NCBI RefSeq assembly: GCF_000550785.1
Contig: NZ_CP004350.1
Coordinates: 266,835 to 330,834, forward strand
Origin: Corynebacterium casei LMG S-19264
Lineage (GTDB): Bacteria; Actinomycetota; Actinomycetes; Mycobacteriales; Mycobacteriaceae
Reading direction: 5' to 3'
DNA length: 64,000 nt
Under the pieces are notes generated by a model. The model did no database searches and was not told the origin of the DNA. It saw only the letters and a list, made by a program, of their open reading frames with translations. A program made the translations under genes and the position numbers. This document shows, in pieces, positions 34,639-43,048 of the stretch; the stretch's first letter is position 1, and every line of letters starts with the position of its first letter.

Positions 34639-34680
34639 AGCCCAGCGACTCTTATTAACCATGAAGTCGCTGGGTTTCTT
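34639..34680 (+). terminator. Terminator after the dicarboxylate transporter
   Basis: A 10-bp stem (CCCAGCGACT / AGTCGCTGGG) with a 14-base loop is followed by TTTCTT. Confidence 0.75.
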
Positions 34681-34866
34681 CTCTATCTATGACAGTCATG
34701 TCCCTCTCGGCAGCTCGAAGTGCGGACCGACTTAACGAGTAGATGAACTACACATAAAATCGCGGAAAAATAATAAACAACCAGCGGTTTTGTCAGTTTG
34801 TTAAAGTGTGAGTATAGTTAAGCAACGTTGCAGGGAACACCTACTAAGGGTTCACGGCAATGGGAA

Positions 34867-34939
34867 GCGCCCGTAGCTCAACGGATAGAGCATCTGACTA
34901 CGGATCAGAAGGTTGGAGGTTCGAATCCTTTCGGGCGCA
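34867..34939 (+). tRNA. tRNA-Arg (anticodon ACG)
   Basis: Acceptor GCGCCCG/CGGGCGC with discriminator A and no encoded CCA. D-arm AGCTCAACGGATAGAGC, anticodon loop CTACGGA in TCTGA/TCAGA, T-arm GGAGGTTCGAATCCTTT. The A34 should be edited to inosine by TadA, whose gene is at 42018. Confidence 0.97.
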
Positions 34940-34946
34940 CAGTGCA

Positions 34947-34990
34947 AAACCCCAGCTAGAATGGTTAATAACCAATCTGGCTGGGGTTTG
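34947..34990 (+). terminator. Terminator after tRNA-Arg
   Basis: Stem AACCCCAGC / GCTGGGGTT followed by TGTT. It lies between the tRNA and the IS1249-like element. Confidence 0.65.
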
Positions 34991-35079
34991 TTCGTTGTTC
35001 TGTTCGAACTCGACCACGGCGACGCGGTCGCGGCCTATATGCCAAAAGTGGTGTCTGGCGGCGTGTCGGGGTGGGATGT

Positions 35080-36264
35080 TTAGCGGATGGTTCCTTTTCT
35101 GATTCCTACTGAGTGGTTGTATTCGGTTGGGATAGCATTGTCGTAGAGGGCTGGCCTTCCGGTTTCGTGGTTGGTGTGGTTCTCGGTGTGGGTTAAGACG
35201 TGGACTTTGGCGAGTTGGTCTTTTCCCCAGTTCTGCTGTCTGGCGATCTTGCGTGGGTCGTCAGGCAGTGGTGTTTTGTTGTAGAGCCACCATTCGAGCA
35301 TTTTTCTTTGCCGTTCCCCGCCGCGCCCGCGGTGGCAGCGAGCGATGAATTTCAGTTGCGAGTTGATGCCGCCTTCTAGGCTGTTGGTATTTGATGCCCA
35401 AGATTCTTTGTCTATGGCTTGCTTTGGTGGGGTGAGGTAGGTAAATAGGTGTCCCTTTTTGTGCAGGTTAGTCAGCGAGTTATAGGCGCTGCGGACTCTG
35501 CGGTGGGTGAATTCATAGCGTTTGCCGGTGCGGTTTATTTCTGGGGGCAAGGGGGTTTTCTCGTTGAGGAAATCGTGGTGTTTGAGTCCGTATTTGTGGA
35601 GGTCGACGGCCCATTTTCGGGCTTGTTGCACGGTTTCTCTGCTTGTTAGTTCTAAGGCGAGATTATAGATTTCGCGTCCGGCTTCAGTCCGTGGCCGGGA
35701 GGTGACGTAGCGGCGAACAACTCGTTGGGCGTGGATGAGGCAGCGTTGGATCAAGGTGCTAGGCCAGAGCTTTTTGATGGCTGCTTGAGCACCTTGGCCG
35801 CCGTCGAGGACGACGCATAAGGGTGCTGCGAGTTTAGACAGTAGCTGCGTGTAGGAGTGGGTGGTTTCGTGTTTGCACCAGTGCCAGCACAAGACATGGT
35901 CGGGGGTTGAGGCTATGAGTAGGCATCCAGCTGCGGTGTAGGTGCCGTCGATGAAGATTTGGTCGTGGATGCGGTGTTTGTCAGGGTTGTTGGGTATTTC
36001 GATAAGCCATAGTGGTTCGAAGTAGCGGTATACGGTGCGGGTGGATACTTTCATCAGCCTGGCGCATTCGGTGATTGGGTAAATGCCGGTGACGTGGTTG
36101 TGGAAGTAGGTGAAGTGGCGCTTGGCAGTGATGTCTGGTCGGTGGGTTTGTTCGGATATTCCGCAGGTGGTGTTTTTACAGCGCCATCGGGTGCGTGCGT
36201 TTCTTTTCCCATTTTTCTTCATTTCCCCAGTGCATAGTGGGCATCGTGGTCGTATTTCGGGCAT
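35080..36264 (-). CDS. IS1249-like transposase (IS256 superfamily, DDE)
   Basis: This encodes 394 aa. An N-terminal zinc-ribbon and HTH region (CPLCTGEMKKNGKRNARTRWRCKNTTCG) is followed by the catalytic core, with Asp in IFIDGTYTAAGCLLIAS, Asp in CVVLDGGQGAQAAIKKLWP, and Glu in TNSLEGGINSQLKFIARCHRG. The full length suggests it is active. It is the intact version of the fragment at 18294-18711. Confidence 0.88.
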   Translation of the reverse strand: MPEIRPRCPLCTGEMKKNGKRNARTRWRCKNTTCGISEQTHRPDITAKRHFTYFHNHVTGIYPITECARLMKVSTRTVYRYFEPLWLIEIPNNPDKHRIHDQIFIDGTYTAAGCLLIASTPDHVLCWHWCKHETTHSYTQLLSKLAAPLCVVLDGGQGAQAAIKKLWPSTLIQRCLIHAQRVVRRYVTSRPRTEAGREIYNLALELTSRETVQQARKWAVDLHKYGLKHHDFLNEKTPLPPEINRTGKRYEFTHRRVRSAYNSLTNLHKKGHLFTYLTPPKQAIDKESWASNTNSLEGGINSQLKFIARCHRGRGGERQRKMLEWWLYNKTPLPDDPRKIARQQNWGKDQLAKVHVLTHTENHTNHETGRPALYDNAIPTEYNHSVGIRKGTIR

Positions 36265-36277
36265 GAGAAATACAAAA

Positions 36278-36301
36278 CCGCACCTGTTAGCACAGGTGCG
36301 G
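36278..36301. terminator. Hairpin upstream of the transposase inside the IS
   Basis: A perfect 9-bp stem (CCGCACCTG / CAGGTGCGG) lies between the IS end and the transposase start. Such hairpins can block read-through from outside genes into the transposase. It has no long T-run. Confidence 0.45.
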
Positions 36302-36581
36302 TAGAAACTTCGGGATTGACCGAAAAACTCGTGTGTGCAAGCTTTTTGACCTTGCAGAGTATTGATTTAGCTATTGAGAGCTGCGGAGATTGCCGGATCT
36401 AGACACCACTTTTGTCACATAGCCCGCGGTCGCTAATGGAACGCGGCAGTTTTGAGCAGTTTATGAAATGACGCAGTCCTCGCAAGGGGACAAGCGAGGA
36501 CTGCGTTCTAGCGGGGCGAGTGTGCCGGGGGAGGGGGAGCAACTCACCACCAATCATCTAACAGGCACCCTCAGCAGATAG

Positions 36582-37832
36582 CTAGGGCTTGTGTATTCCA
36601 GTGGTCACGCGCTGTGCCGCAGCATGAATTACGGCTTCTAGTGGGCCGCGGCGGAAGAACCGGAACCAGAGCGCTGCGAGCAGCATGGGTAGTACTACAA
36701 AGAGTACGAGGCTGAGCCAGATGGAAATCATGGCTCCGCCGGCAAACAGCAACACCAGGAACCCGATGATGTGGCCAACATAGTAGGTCAGCGGCATCTT
36801 TCCAAGAGTGCTAAACGGGATGAGCACGGGTGCGGCAAAGTGCTCGATGAGTGAAAGCGCAGCCAAAACCAGCAAGACAAAACCAATTCCGCCGATGATT
36901 TCCATGATTGATCCGGAGTGGCTTGCGGCAAAGAGCAGGCTGCGGGCGTCGTTGAGGTTCGTCACGCCGAGGTCTGTATAAGCCATCGTGCCAAACTGGT
37001 CCATGAGCTGGTCATCGGTGGCATCGGCGAGAGCCGGATCCATGCCGCGGAAGACCGAGATGCGCTCGGACATGAAATCGGTGACGGTGACGAGTACAAA
37101 ACTGGTGCCATAACCCACGACGACAAGTACGACGCCCCAGATGGCAGCCAGACGAGTGGTGAAGGTGGAGTCCAGAATCAAACGCCCGATGACAATGCCC
37201 GCGAGCAAGAAGGGAATCCAGGTGAGTACGGGATACATGCCATCGAAAAGCAACTGGCGAAAAGCCTGTACCGTGCCCTCGACGCTGGTGAAGCTGAAGA
37301 TGGTGGGGACTCCGCCGATGACCAATTCATCACTGGTATCCCGCCACACCGTGCGCAACCAGAAGGACAATATCGGCGCTACAAGTGCCGTGAGCGCAGT
37401 CAAGATAACCAGGACACGAGTGGACAAGCGCAGCACAGGAATAGCCAGCAAAGACAGCACAGCGTAGGTGCTCAAAATGACAATAGGGCCGGCACTCAAC
37501 AGCGGAAGCGTGATGCCGATGAGGAAAAGGATGATGGCGCGAACCAACAAGTCCCGGGAGCTGTTGCGATTGGCAAACCCCAAACGCTCGCGGTCTGTAA
37601 CCGCATGGCTACGCGCAATCAATGCGGTGGACACACCCGCGAGGACCGCAAACATGATGGACGCGCGACCCGACACCAAAAATTCAATGGGCGCCGGAAT
37701 CGGAACAAACGCAGCAATATGCGCCAGGAACATGCCGATAATTGCCAAAGCGCGAGCAGCATCAAGATAAGCAATCCGGGCCCGCGGCGCACGCACACTA
37801 TGCGACGCAGGCGTTGCGGTTGAAATAGTCAT
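36582..37832 (-). CDS. Membrane acyltransferase-like protein (DUF1624/DUF418 type)
   Basis: This encodes 416 aa with about ten membrane segments. The opening RIAYLDAARALAIIGMFLAHIAAF is typical of the heparan-alpha-glucosaminide acetyltransferase-like (DUF1624) and DUF418 groups. A late TYYVGHIIGFLVL segment also fits. These proteins are thought to transfer acyl groups across the membrane to envelope sugars. The substrate is unknown. It is not in an operon and lies just beyond the IS1249-like element. Confidence 0.7.
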   Translation of the reverse strand: MTISTATPASHSVRAPRARIAYLDAARALAIIGMFLAHIAAFVPIPAPIEFLVSGRASIMFAVLAGVSTALIARSHAVTDRERLGFANRNSSRDLLVRAIILFLIGITLPLLSAGPIVILSTYAVLSLLAIPVLRLSTRVLVILTALTALVAPILSFWLRTVWRDTSDELVIGGVPTIFSFTSVEGTVQAFRQLLFDGMYPVLTWIPFLLAGIVIGRLILDSTFTTRLAAIWGVVLVVVGYGTSFVLVTVTDFMSERISVFRGMDPALADATDDQLMDQFGTMAYTDLGVTNLNDARSLLFAASHSGSIMEIIGGIGFVLLVLAALSLIEHFAAPVLIPFSTLGKMPLTYYVGHIIGFLVLLFAGGAMISIWLSLVLFVVLPMLLAALWFRFFRRGPLEAVIHAAAQRVTTGIHKP

Positions 37833-37946
37833 AGCACCTATTTCAACCGATCCCTGGAGTTATTGATAGAGCGCTGACGATAAACTTCGTAGTAGAGCTG
37901 GCACTACCTTCGACGATCGCGGCGATGCAAAGACGATTTTTCTTGG

Positions 37947-39341
37947 CTATTTGAGGCTCGTTGCGTCTGCGATTTCGGCGAGCGCCCATTCGAGGGTGTC
38001 GTCATCGTGGGAGCCGAAACCAAAGACGATGCCGTTCTCGGCGTGGCTGCTGCCGCCCCAATATTTGGATAGTGCGGTGACCGCGATGCCGCGGGTGTTA
38101 AGTTCGGAGACGACGGCATCGGCAGGCTGTGCGCAGATGAGCACGGCGTGCAGACCACCGCTGATGGGGCGAAGCTCAGCACCATCGACGTTGGTGAATG
38201 TCGCTTGCACCGTGGCGCGCCGGCGGCGGTAAACGCGGCGAAGGCGTTGGGTGCGGCGTCTTAACGCGCCGGTATCTAGGAAATTAGCGATTGCGGCTTG
38301 GGTGATAGCGCTAACTGGCTGGCCAAGGACGCTGCGCAGTTCATTAAGACGCGGCGCAAGTGTTGGTGGGGCAACGAGGTAGCCGCAGGAAATATGCGGG
38401 CTGATAACTGAAGAAAAGGTGCCTAGCAGCACGGTGTGCTCAGCCGCGAGTGATGTCAGCGGCGGCAGGGGCATGCCGACGTAGCGCAGCTCAGAATCGA
38501 AGTCATCCTCGATGAGCAAGGTGTTGGCGCGCTCTGCCCAGGTGACCAGCTCAGTCCGGCGGTCAGCCGGCAATGAACCGCCGTAAGGATACTGGTGGCT
38601 GGGGGTAACAAGGACCGCATCCAGATCAGTCGGCAAATTTTCAACGACCAGACCCGAGGCATCGGTCGGAAGGTCAACAATGTCATAGCCCAGCACTTGT
38701 GGAACGCGGCGCAAACTGGGGTAACCAGGTGATTCCACACCAATGCGTGCGGCGCCATTAAAAGTGCGCAACAACAGCGTGAGCCCTTCGCGTGCACCGG
38801 CGGTGACAATAATGCGGGATGGGTCAGTAATCAGCCCACGCATGCGGCGCAGGTGCTCAGCAATCTCCACGCGCAGATCCATGAGTCCCTGCGCAGGGCG
38901 CTGCGCAGGGGGATTGGACGACGCCGCGCGCCACGATGCACGCCAGGCGGAGTCAATCAACGTGGAGGTATCAGGCACACCCGGGTCAAGACTCACCGTG
39001 CGCGGACCGGAGGGATGTTTCGGTGCCTGCGGTGCCGGAGGCGTTGAAACTTCCAGTTCCTTGGGTTTTAACAAATGCAGATGCGGGTTAATGGTGGTGC
39101 CTGAACCGTGCGTGGTCACGATGTATCCCTCAGCCGCGAGTTGGTCATAAGCGGTGACCACGCTGCCGCGGGAAACCCCGAGTTGTTTCGCCAAAGAACG
39201 GGTGCTGGGAATGTGGTCGCCGGGGCTTAATATTCGCTGGGCCACGAGAGCTCGAATCTGGGTGGTTAGCTGCGCTGGGATCGGTAAATTTTGCTCTGGG
39301 TCGAGTACCAGCGGCAATGAGGAGACGAGATCGGAACGCAT
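37947..39341 (-). CDS. pdxR: MocR-type regulator PdxR (PLP synthesis)
   Basis: This encodes 464 aa: GntR-type winged helix (about 15-85, IPSTRSLAKQLGVSRGSVVTAYDQLAAEGYI), linker, then an aminotransferase class I fold (about 115-460). It is divergent from pdxS, the arrangement of C. glutamicum, where PdxR activates pdxST. The residue expected to hold PLP (Lys in the GTFSK motif of MocR proteins) is Ser 311 here (LLGTFSSVISPHISCGYLV). Either PLP is sensed without an internal aldimine, or another Lys serves. The DNA sites proposed for PdxR lie in the shared promoter region. Confidence 0.85.
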   Translation of the reverse strand: MRSDLVSSLPLVLDPEQNLPIPAQLTTQIRALVAQRILSPGDHIPSTRSLAKQLGVSRGSVVTAYDQLAAEGYIVTTHGSGTTINPHLHLLKPKELEVSTPPAPQAPKHPSGPRTVSLDPGVPDTSTLIDSAWRASWRAASSNPPAQRPAQGLMDLRVEIAEHLRRMRGLITDPSRIIVTAGAREGLTLLLRTFNGAARIGVESPGYPSLRRVPQVLGYDIVDLPTDASGLVVENLPTDLDAVLVTPSHQYPYGGSLPADRRTELVTWAERANTLLIEDDFDSELRYVGMPLPPLTSLAAEHTVLLGTFSSVISPHISCGYLVAPPTLAPRLNELRSVLGQPVSAITQAAIANFLDTGALRRRTQRLRRVYRRRRATVQATFTNVDGAELRPISGGLHAVLICAQPADAVVSELNTRGIAVTALSKYWGGSSHAENGIVFGFGSHDDDTLEWALAEIADATSLK

Positions 39342-39359
39342 GGATTAATCATGGCTCTA

Positions 39360-39410
39360 AAAGTGGTCTAATGCAATTGGTTCAATGTGGCTCTGTCCAT
39401 AAACCACTTT
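39360..39410. promoter_or_regulatory. Two PdxR-type boxes in the pdxR/pdxS intergenic region
   Basis: AAAGTGGTCTA at 39360-39370 matches the motif I recall for C. glutamicum PdxR (AAAGTGGW(-/T)CTA). A second, inverted copy (AAAGTGGTTT read on minus) lies at 39401-39410. Both fall between the divergent starts of pdxR and pdxS, as expected for control of both genes. Confidence 0.6.
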
Positions 39411-39423
39411 GCGGGGTTTGATA

Positions 39424-40353
39424 ATGCCCATGACTCAAACATTTGTTGAAGAAAATCAGAGCAAAAACTACCCGGAGACCGCTGGCACGCCCGTCAAGCG
39501 CGGCATCGCGGACTCCTTCAAGGGTGGCGTGATCATGGACGTGGTTACCCCGGAGCAGGCACGAATCGCGGAAGCATCCGGCGCGACCGCTGTCATGGCG
39601 CTAGAACGCGTGCCAGCGGATATCCGTGCGCAAGGTGGTGTGGCGCGTATGAGCGACCCGGACCTTATCGAAGGAATCGTCAACGCGGTGTCCATCCCAG
39701 TAATGGCCAAAGCGCGCATCGGCCACTTCGTTGAAGCACAGGTTCTGGAAGCTCTTGGCGTGGACTTCATCGATGAGTCAGAGGTGCTCAGCCCGGCGGA
39801 CTTCGCGCACCACATCAACAAGTGGAAGTTCAATGTTCCATTCGTGTGCGGCGCAACGAACCTGGGCGAGGCGCTTCGTCGCGTCACTGAGGGCGCTGCG
39901 ATGATTCGCTCCAAGGGTGAAGCCGGCACCGGCGATGTCTCTGAAGCAGTGCGTCACCTGCGCACCATTCGCGGCGACATCAACCGCCTGCGCACCCTGG
40001 ACGAGGATGAGCTCTTCCTCGCCGCCAAAGAGTTCCAGGCGCCATTCGACTTGGTGCGTGAGGTTGCCGCCACTGGCAAGCTCCCAGTGACCACCTTCGT
40101 GGCTGGTGGCGTTTCCACTCCTGCCGATGCCGCCCTCGTTCGCCAAATGGGAGCCGAAGGCGTATTCGTCGGCTCCGGTATCTTCAAGTCCGGCAACCCA
40201 GAAGCCCGCGCCACCGCAATCGTGAAGGCCGCGCAGCATTTCGATGACCCATCCGTCATCGCTGACGTCTCCCGCGGTCTCGGCGAAGCCATGGTCGGCA
40301 TCAACGTCGCCGACCTTCCCGCCCCTCACCGCCTTGCAGAACGTGGCTGGTAA
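39424..40353 (+). CDS. pdxS: PLP synthase subunit PdxS
   Basis: This encodes about 309 aa from ATG 39424 (39430 is also possible). (beta/alpha)8 barrel with [52 protein letters not shown] shortened in places. It also has [33 protein letters not shown] and [30 protein letters not shown]. The catalytic lysines (KARIG and the later [28 protein letters not shown]) are present. PdxS makes pyridoxal phosphate from ribose 5-phosphate, glyceraldehyde 3-phosphate and ammonia, usually supplied by PdxT. No pdxT follows. A terminator and convergent tyrA come next. Confidence 0.93.
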   Translation: MPMTQTFVEENQSKNYPETAGTPVKRGIADSFKGGVIMDVVTPEQARIAEASGATAVMALERVPADIRAQGGVARMSDPDLIEGIVNAVSIPVMAKARIGHFVEAQVLEALGVDFIDESEVLSPADFAHHINKWKFNVPFVCGATNLGEALRRVTEGAAMIRSKGEAGTGDVSEAVRHLRTIRGDINRLRTLDEDELFLAAKEFQAPFDLVREVAATGKLPVTTFVAGGVSTPADAALVRQMGAEGVFVGSGIFKSGNPEARATAIVKAAQHFDDPSVIADVSRGLGEAMVGINVADLPAPHRLAERGW

Positions 40354-40374
40354 TCACTACGCTTAACCGCAACA

Positions 40375-40416
40375 CCACACCCTCTCACGACGAAAAATCG
40401 TGATGGTGTGGTTTTC
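40375..40416 (+). terminator. Terminator after pdxS
   Basis: A long hairpin with two stem parts (CACCACACC / GGTGTGG and CACGA / TCGTG) is followed by TTTT. It closes the pdxS transcript without a pdxT gene. Confidence 0.75.
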
Positions 40417-40433
40417 CAGTTTTCAAAGTGGTT

Positions 40434-41450
40434 TTAGTAAACCTCGATGCGCCCGCCGAGGGACTCGGCTTGTTTGAGGGTGGAGACCCAGCCGTAGGCG
40501 CCGGGCTTGAGGCGAAGCACGGGGCGGGAGGAAATCTTGACGGGGGAGACGGAGTTCTTGTGTGCGCCGGAGCGTGCGTCGAGGCGGGTGCGGGAGCGGT
40601 AGCCGGCATCAGCAAGGTAGCTTAAGTCGGCGGGGTCGGCGGCGAGGGCGTCGCGGGCATCGGCAAGCAAAATGAGTGCTTCGTCGAGTGCTTCTACGAG
40701 CGCGGCGGAGTTGGTCTCACACATCTGGCGGACCAGTGCTGGCGAGGTACCCGCTACTCGGGTGCCGTCCTTGAAGGAGCTGGCGGCCAGGGACTGAGCC
40801 AAAATTCCGCCGTTGTCGCCTACTACGGCGAGGGCCTCAGCCAGCACGTGCGGCAGGTGGGAGACGCGCGCGACGGCTGCGTCGTGATTAGCCACATGCA
40901 CCGGAATAGCTTCCGCGCCAGCGAGCTGAATCAGTTTGGTGACATCGGTGAACAAGTCCACCCAGAACTTACCGGGGTTATCATTTTCCACGGCATAATC
41001 AAAAGCGATTGCCCACGCGGCCTGCTTAAACAAGCCGGTGTGGGAATGCTTCCAGCCGGAATCCGCGGTGCCCGCCATCGGGTGGGAACCCACGTATTGT
41101 GCTTCCAGGCCACGATCGCGTACCAAGCGAAGTACTTCTGCCTTGACGGAGACAACATCAGTGAAACCACACTGCGGGGCGTGTTCTTTAATAGCGTCCA
41201 AAATTTCGCCGACCGCATGCATGGGGACGGCTATGACGATCAAGGCGTCGTCGGTAGCCGCGCGCTGCAACGTGGCAACCAAATCATCGGAGGCATCGAA
41301 GCCCTCCTTGATGGCCGCACGTGCGCCGGAGGTAGAGCGATTGAAGCCATAAACTGGCTGGCCGTGCGCGGCAACATCACGAAGAAGGGAACCACCGATC
41401 AAACCTAAACCGATAATGCAGGTTGGGCGAAATACATCTTTTGAACTCAC
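40434..41450 (-). CDS. tyrA: Prephenate/arogenate dehydrogenase TyrA
   Basis: This encodes 338 aa. Rossmann motif CIIGLGLIGGSLLRDV at the N-terminus, then VGSHPMAGTADSGWKHS and an all-helical dimerisation domain (VSHLPHVLAEALA, ASSFKDGTRVAGTSPALVRQMC). C. glutamicum TyrA mainly acts as an NADP-linked arogenate dehydrogenase. The specificity is not certain here. There is no ACT domain, so feedback by tyrosine is not expected. It is divergent from the tadA pair, as in M. tuberculosis (Rv3752c-Rv3754). Confidence 0.9.
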   Translation of the reverse strand: MSSKDVFRPTCIIGLGLIGGSLLRDVAAHGQPVYGFNRSTSGARAAIKEGFDASDDLVATLQRAATDDALIVIAVPMHAVGEILDAIKEHAPQCGFTDVVSVKAEVLRLVRDRGLEAQYVGSHPMAGTADSGWKHSHTGLFKQAAWAIAFDYAVENDNPGKFWVDLFTDVTKLIQLAGAEAIPVHVANHDAAVARVSHLPHVLAEALAVVGDNGGILAQSLAASSFKDGTRVAGTSPALVRQMCETNSAALVEALDEALILLADARDALAADPADLSYLADAGYRSRTRLDARSGAHKNSVSPVKISSRPVLRLKPGAYGWVSTLKQAESLGGRIEVY

Positions 41451-41488
41451 AGTGACAATTCTGGCACAAAACGACTAATCTCACGCAT

Positions 41489-41983
41489 ATGAGCGATGAC
41501 GATTTTGACGGCTACTCATTCGCCATCACCGCCGCAGTTGGTGAGGGCGTCTGGGATGTGCGCAGCTTTGATGATCCTTTTGAGAATCCGCAGACCTCGG
41601 CCAAGGCGGTGAGGCAGTTGCGCGCGGAGGGCGCGGCCTTTGCCATGCTGTGCGTTGACGATGACTACTTTGTGGTTGTTCGCCCTGTTCCGGGCGGTGC
41701 GCGTTGGTTTATCTCTGATGCCACGATGGCTGTCGATGATGACTTCGCTGCAGGTGTGCTGGAGGAAGCCGGCTGCGAGATTCCAGACATCGACCCGCAG
41801 GACTTAGACGATGTGGACGGCTACGCGGATGGTGACTTCGATATTTTCGCCGACCTGGGCGTGAGCGAAGACCAGCTGGCGGCATACGTGGACAATGATG
41901 AGGATTACCCCTCTGACATGCTGCTGCGCATTGCCGGCGAGTTGGGTTTTGGAGATGAGCTCGAAGAAGAAATTAATTCCTAG
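41489..41983 (+). CDS. tRNA adenosine deaminase-associated protein
   Basis: This encodes 164 aa and is very acidic. Opening SDDDFDGYSFAITAAVGEGVWDVRSFDD, a core AFAMLCVDDDYFVVVRPVPGGARWFISDAT and an Asp-rich C-terminal half match the actinobacterial family always found before tadA (M. tuberculosis Rv3753c). Its role is unknown. It precedes tadA with only a few bases or a coupled start between them. Confidence 0.8.
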   Translation: MSDDDFDGYSFAITAAVGEGVWDVRSFDDPFENPQTSAKAVRQLRAEGAAFAMLCVDDDYFVVVRPVPGGARWFISDATMAVDDDFAAGVLEEAGCEIPDIDPQDLDDVDGYADGDFDIFADLGVSEDQLAAYVDNDEDYPSDMLLRIAGELGFGDELEEEINS

Positions 41984-42017
41984 CGTGCCAGAAGTTTCAC
42001 AAGGGCCCGGGCTTCCA

Positions 42018-42497
42018 ATGGAGCAGGGGCTGGTGCAGGCAACCCAGCGCATGCACCGCGCGCTGGAGGTTGCCGCGACTACGCCGGCGGGTGATGTGCC
42101 CGTAGGTGCGGTTATTTATGGCCCCGATGGCCGGGAGCTGGCCACCGGGGTGAATCGTCGTGAGCAGCTGGCCGATCCAACGGCGCACGCCGAGGTCGAG
42201 GCTATTCGCGCTGCCGTGGCCGTCTTCGGTGATGCTTGGCGTCTGCAGGACTGCGAGTTGGTGGTCACTTTAGAGCCCTGCGCCATGTGCGCGGGCGCGG
42301 CGCAGGCAGCCCGAGTGGGCTCCGTTGTATTCGGGGCATGGGAGCCAAAGACGGGCGCGTGCGGTTCGCTTGTTGATGTCCTCCGTGCTCCTGGTGCCCT
42401 GTTTGTCCCGCAGGTGCGCGCCGGAGTCTTGGAACAGCAATGCCAAGAAATATTGCGTGAATTCTTTGAAGATCTTCGCGGCGGCGCGCGGGAATAA
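42018..42497 (+). CDS. tadA: tRNA-specific adenosine deaminase TadA
   Basis: This encodes 159 aa from ATG 42018. GTG 41985 and ATG 41955 (overlapping the previous gene) are alternatives. Zinc-deaminase motifs: HAEVEAI (His and catalytic Glu) and EPCAMCAGAA (two Cys). TadA converts A34 to inosine in tRNA-Arg(ACG), which is encoded at 34867 in this same window. The C-terminal region FFEDLR is usual for the family. Confidence 0.92.
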   Translation: MEQGLVQATQRMHRALEVAATTPAGDVPVGAVIYGPDGRELATGVNRREQLADPTAHAEVEAIRAAVAVFGDAWRLQDCELVVTLEPCAMCAGAAQAARVGSVVFGAWEPKTGACGSLVDVLRAPGALFVPQVRAGVLEQQCQEILREFFEDLRGGARE

Positions 42498-42549
42498 TAA
42501 GTATTATGACGAGGGTAATACAAACGCTTAAGAATGAAGGAGGCTCACA

Positions 42550-42762
42550 ATGGGCGATTTTGGAAACAAGAAAGACGAGTTCGTAGGCAAGGCAAAGGAA
42601 ACCTACGGCGAAGCAACTGGCGATGAGAAGACCGCTAACGAAGGCAAGGCAGAGCAGGTAATTGCTGATGCCAAGGAGAAGTTCTCTGACGCAGCTGATT
42701 CCATCAAGGACAAGGCCAATGAAGTCCTTGGTTCTTTCAAGAAGGATGAGGACGAAAAGTAA
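42550..42762 (+). CDS. CsbD-family stress protein
   Basis: This encodes 70 aa. The typical CsbD repeat of KxDEFxGKAKETYGEATGDEK and a second, similar amphipathic segment. Highly charged and likely helical. A very good ribosome site (AAGGAGG) precedes the ATG. CsbD proteins are general stress genes of unknown mechanism. An inverted repeat (GTATTA ... TAATAC, 42501-42521) lies in the promoter region and could be a regulator site. Confidence 0.88.
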   Translation: MGDFGNKKDEFVGKAKETYGEATGDEKTANEGKAEQVIADAKEKFSDAADSIKDKANEVLGSFKKDEDEK

Positions 42763-42889
42763 GTAACTAATTTCGTCCAATGCTTCCGCCTTTCGCCGCT
42801 GTAGCTCCCCGTGGTGTCATTGACAATGTCACTTGGGTAGCGCAGCGGCGATTTGGTTTCTTTGATCTTGCTGCAGTAACCTTGTTCGC

Positions 42890-42980
42890 GGTGGCGTGTC
42901 CGAGCGGCCGAAGGTGCTCGCCTCGAAAGCGAGTGTTGGGTAACCCCCAACCGAGGGTTCAAATCCCTCCGCCACCGCCA
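42890..42980 (+). tRNA. tRNA-Ser (anticodon CGA)
   Basis: Acceptor GGTGGCG/CGCCACC with discriminator G and encoded CCA. The anticodon loop CTCGAAA is in the CTCGC/GCGAG stem, with a long variable arm and the T-loop GGGTTCAAATCCC. It is the third tRNA-Ser in the window. Confidence 0.97.
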
Positions 42981-43048
42981 AAATTTCAAGCCTCCCGGGG
43001 CATCGTTTTAAGATATTTTTCTTAGCGGTGACCTCGGGATTCTTGTAT

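Larger units (their letters stand above)
35041..36416 (-). mobile_element. IS1249-like insertion sequence, apparently complete (1,376 bp)
   Basis: The ends are matching inverted repeats: left CCAAAAGTGGTGTCTGG, right read inward ACAAAAGTGGTGTCTAG. One transposase gene fills the element. No exact 8-bp target repeat is visible. The flanks (GCCTATAT on the left, ACATAGCC on the right) are nearly inverted rather than direct copies. The insertion is about 100 bases from tRNA-Arg. A relic of a related element lies at 18294-18711. Confidence 0.85.

Noticed and set aside
34720..34866. Possible regulatory leader before tRNA-Arg
   Set aside because: AT-rich promoter-like sequence only; no riboswitch or peptide signal could be supported.
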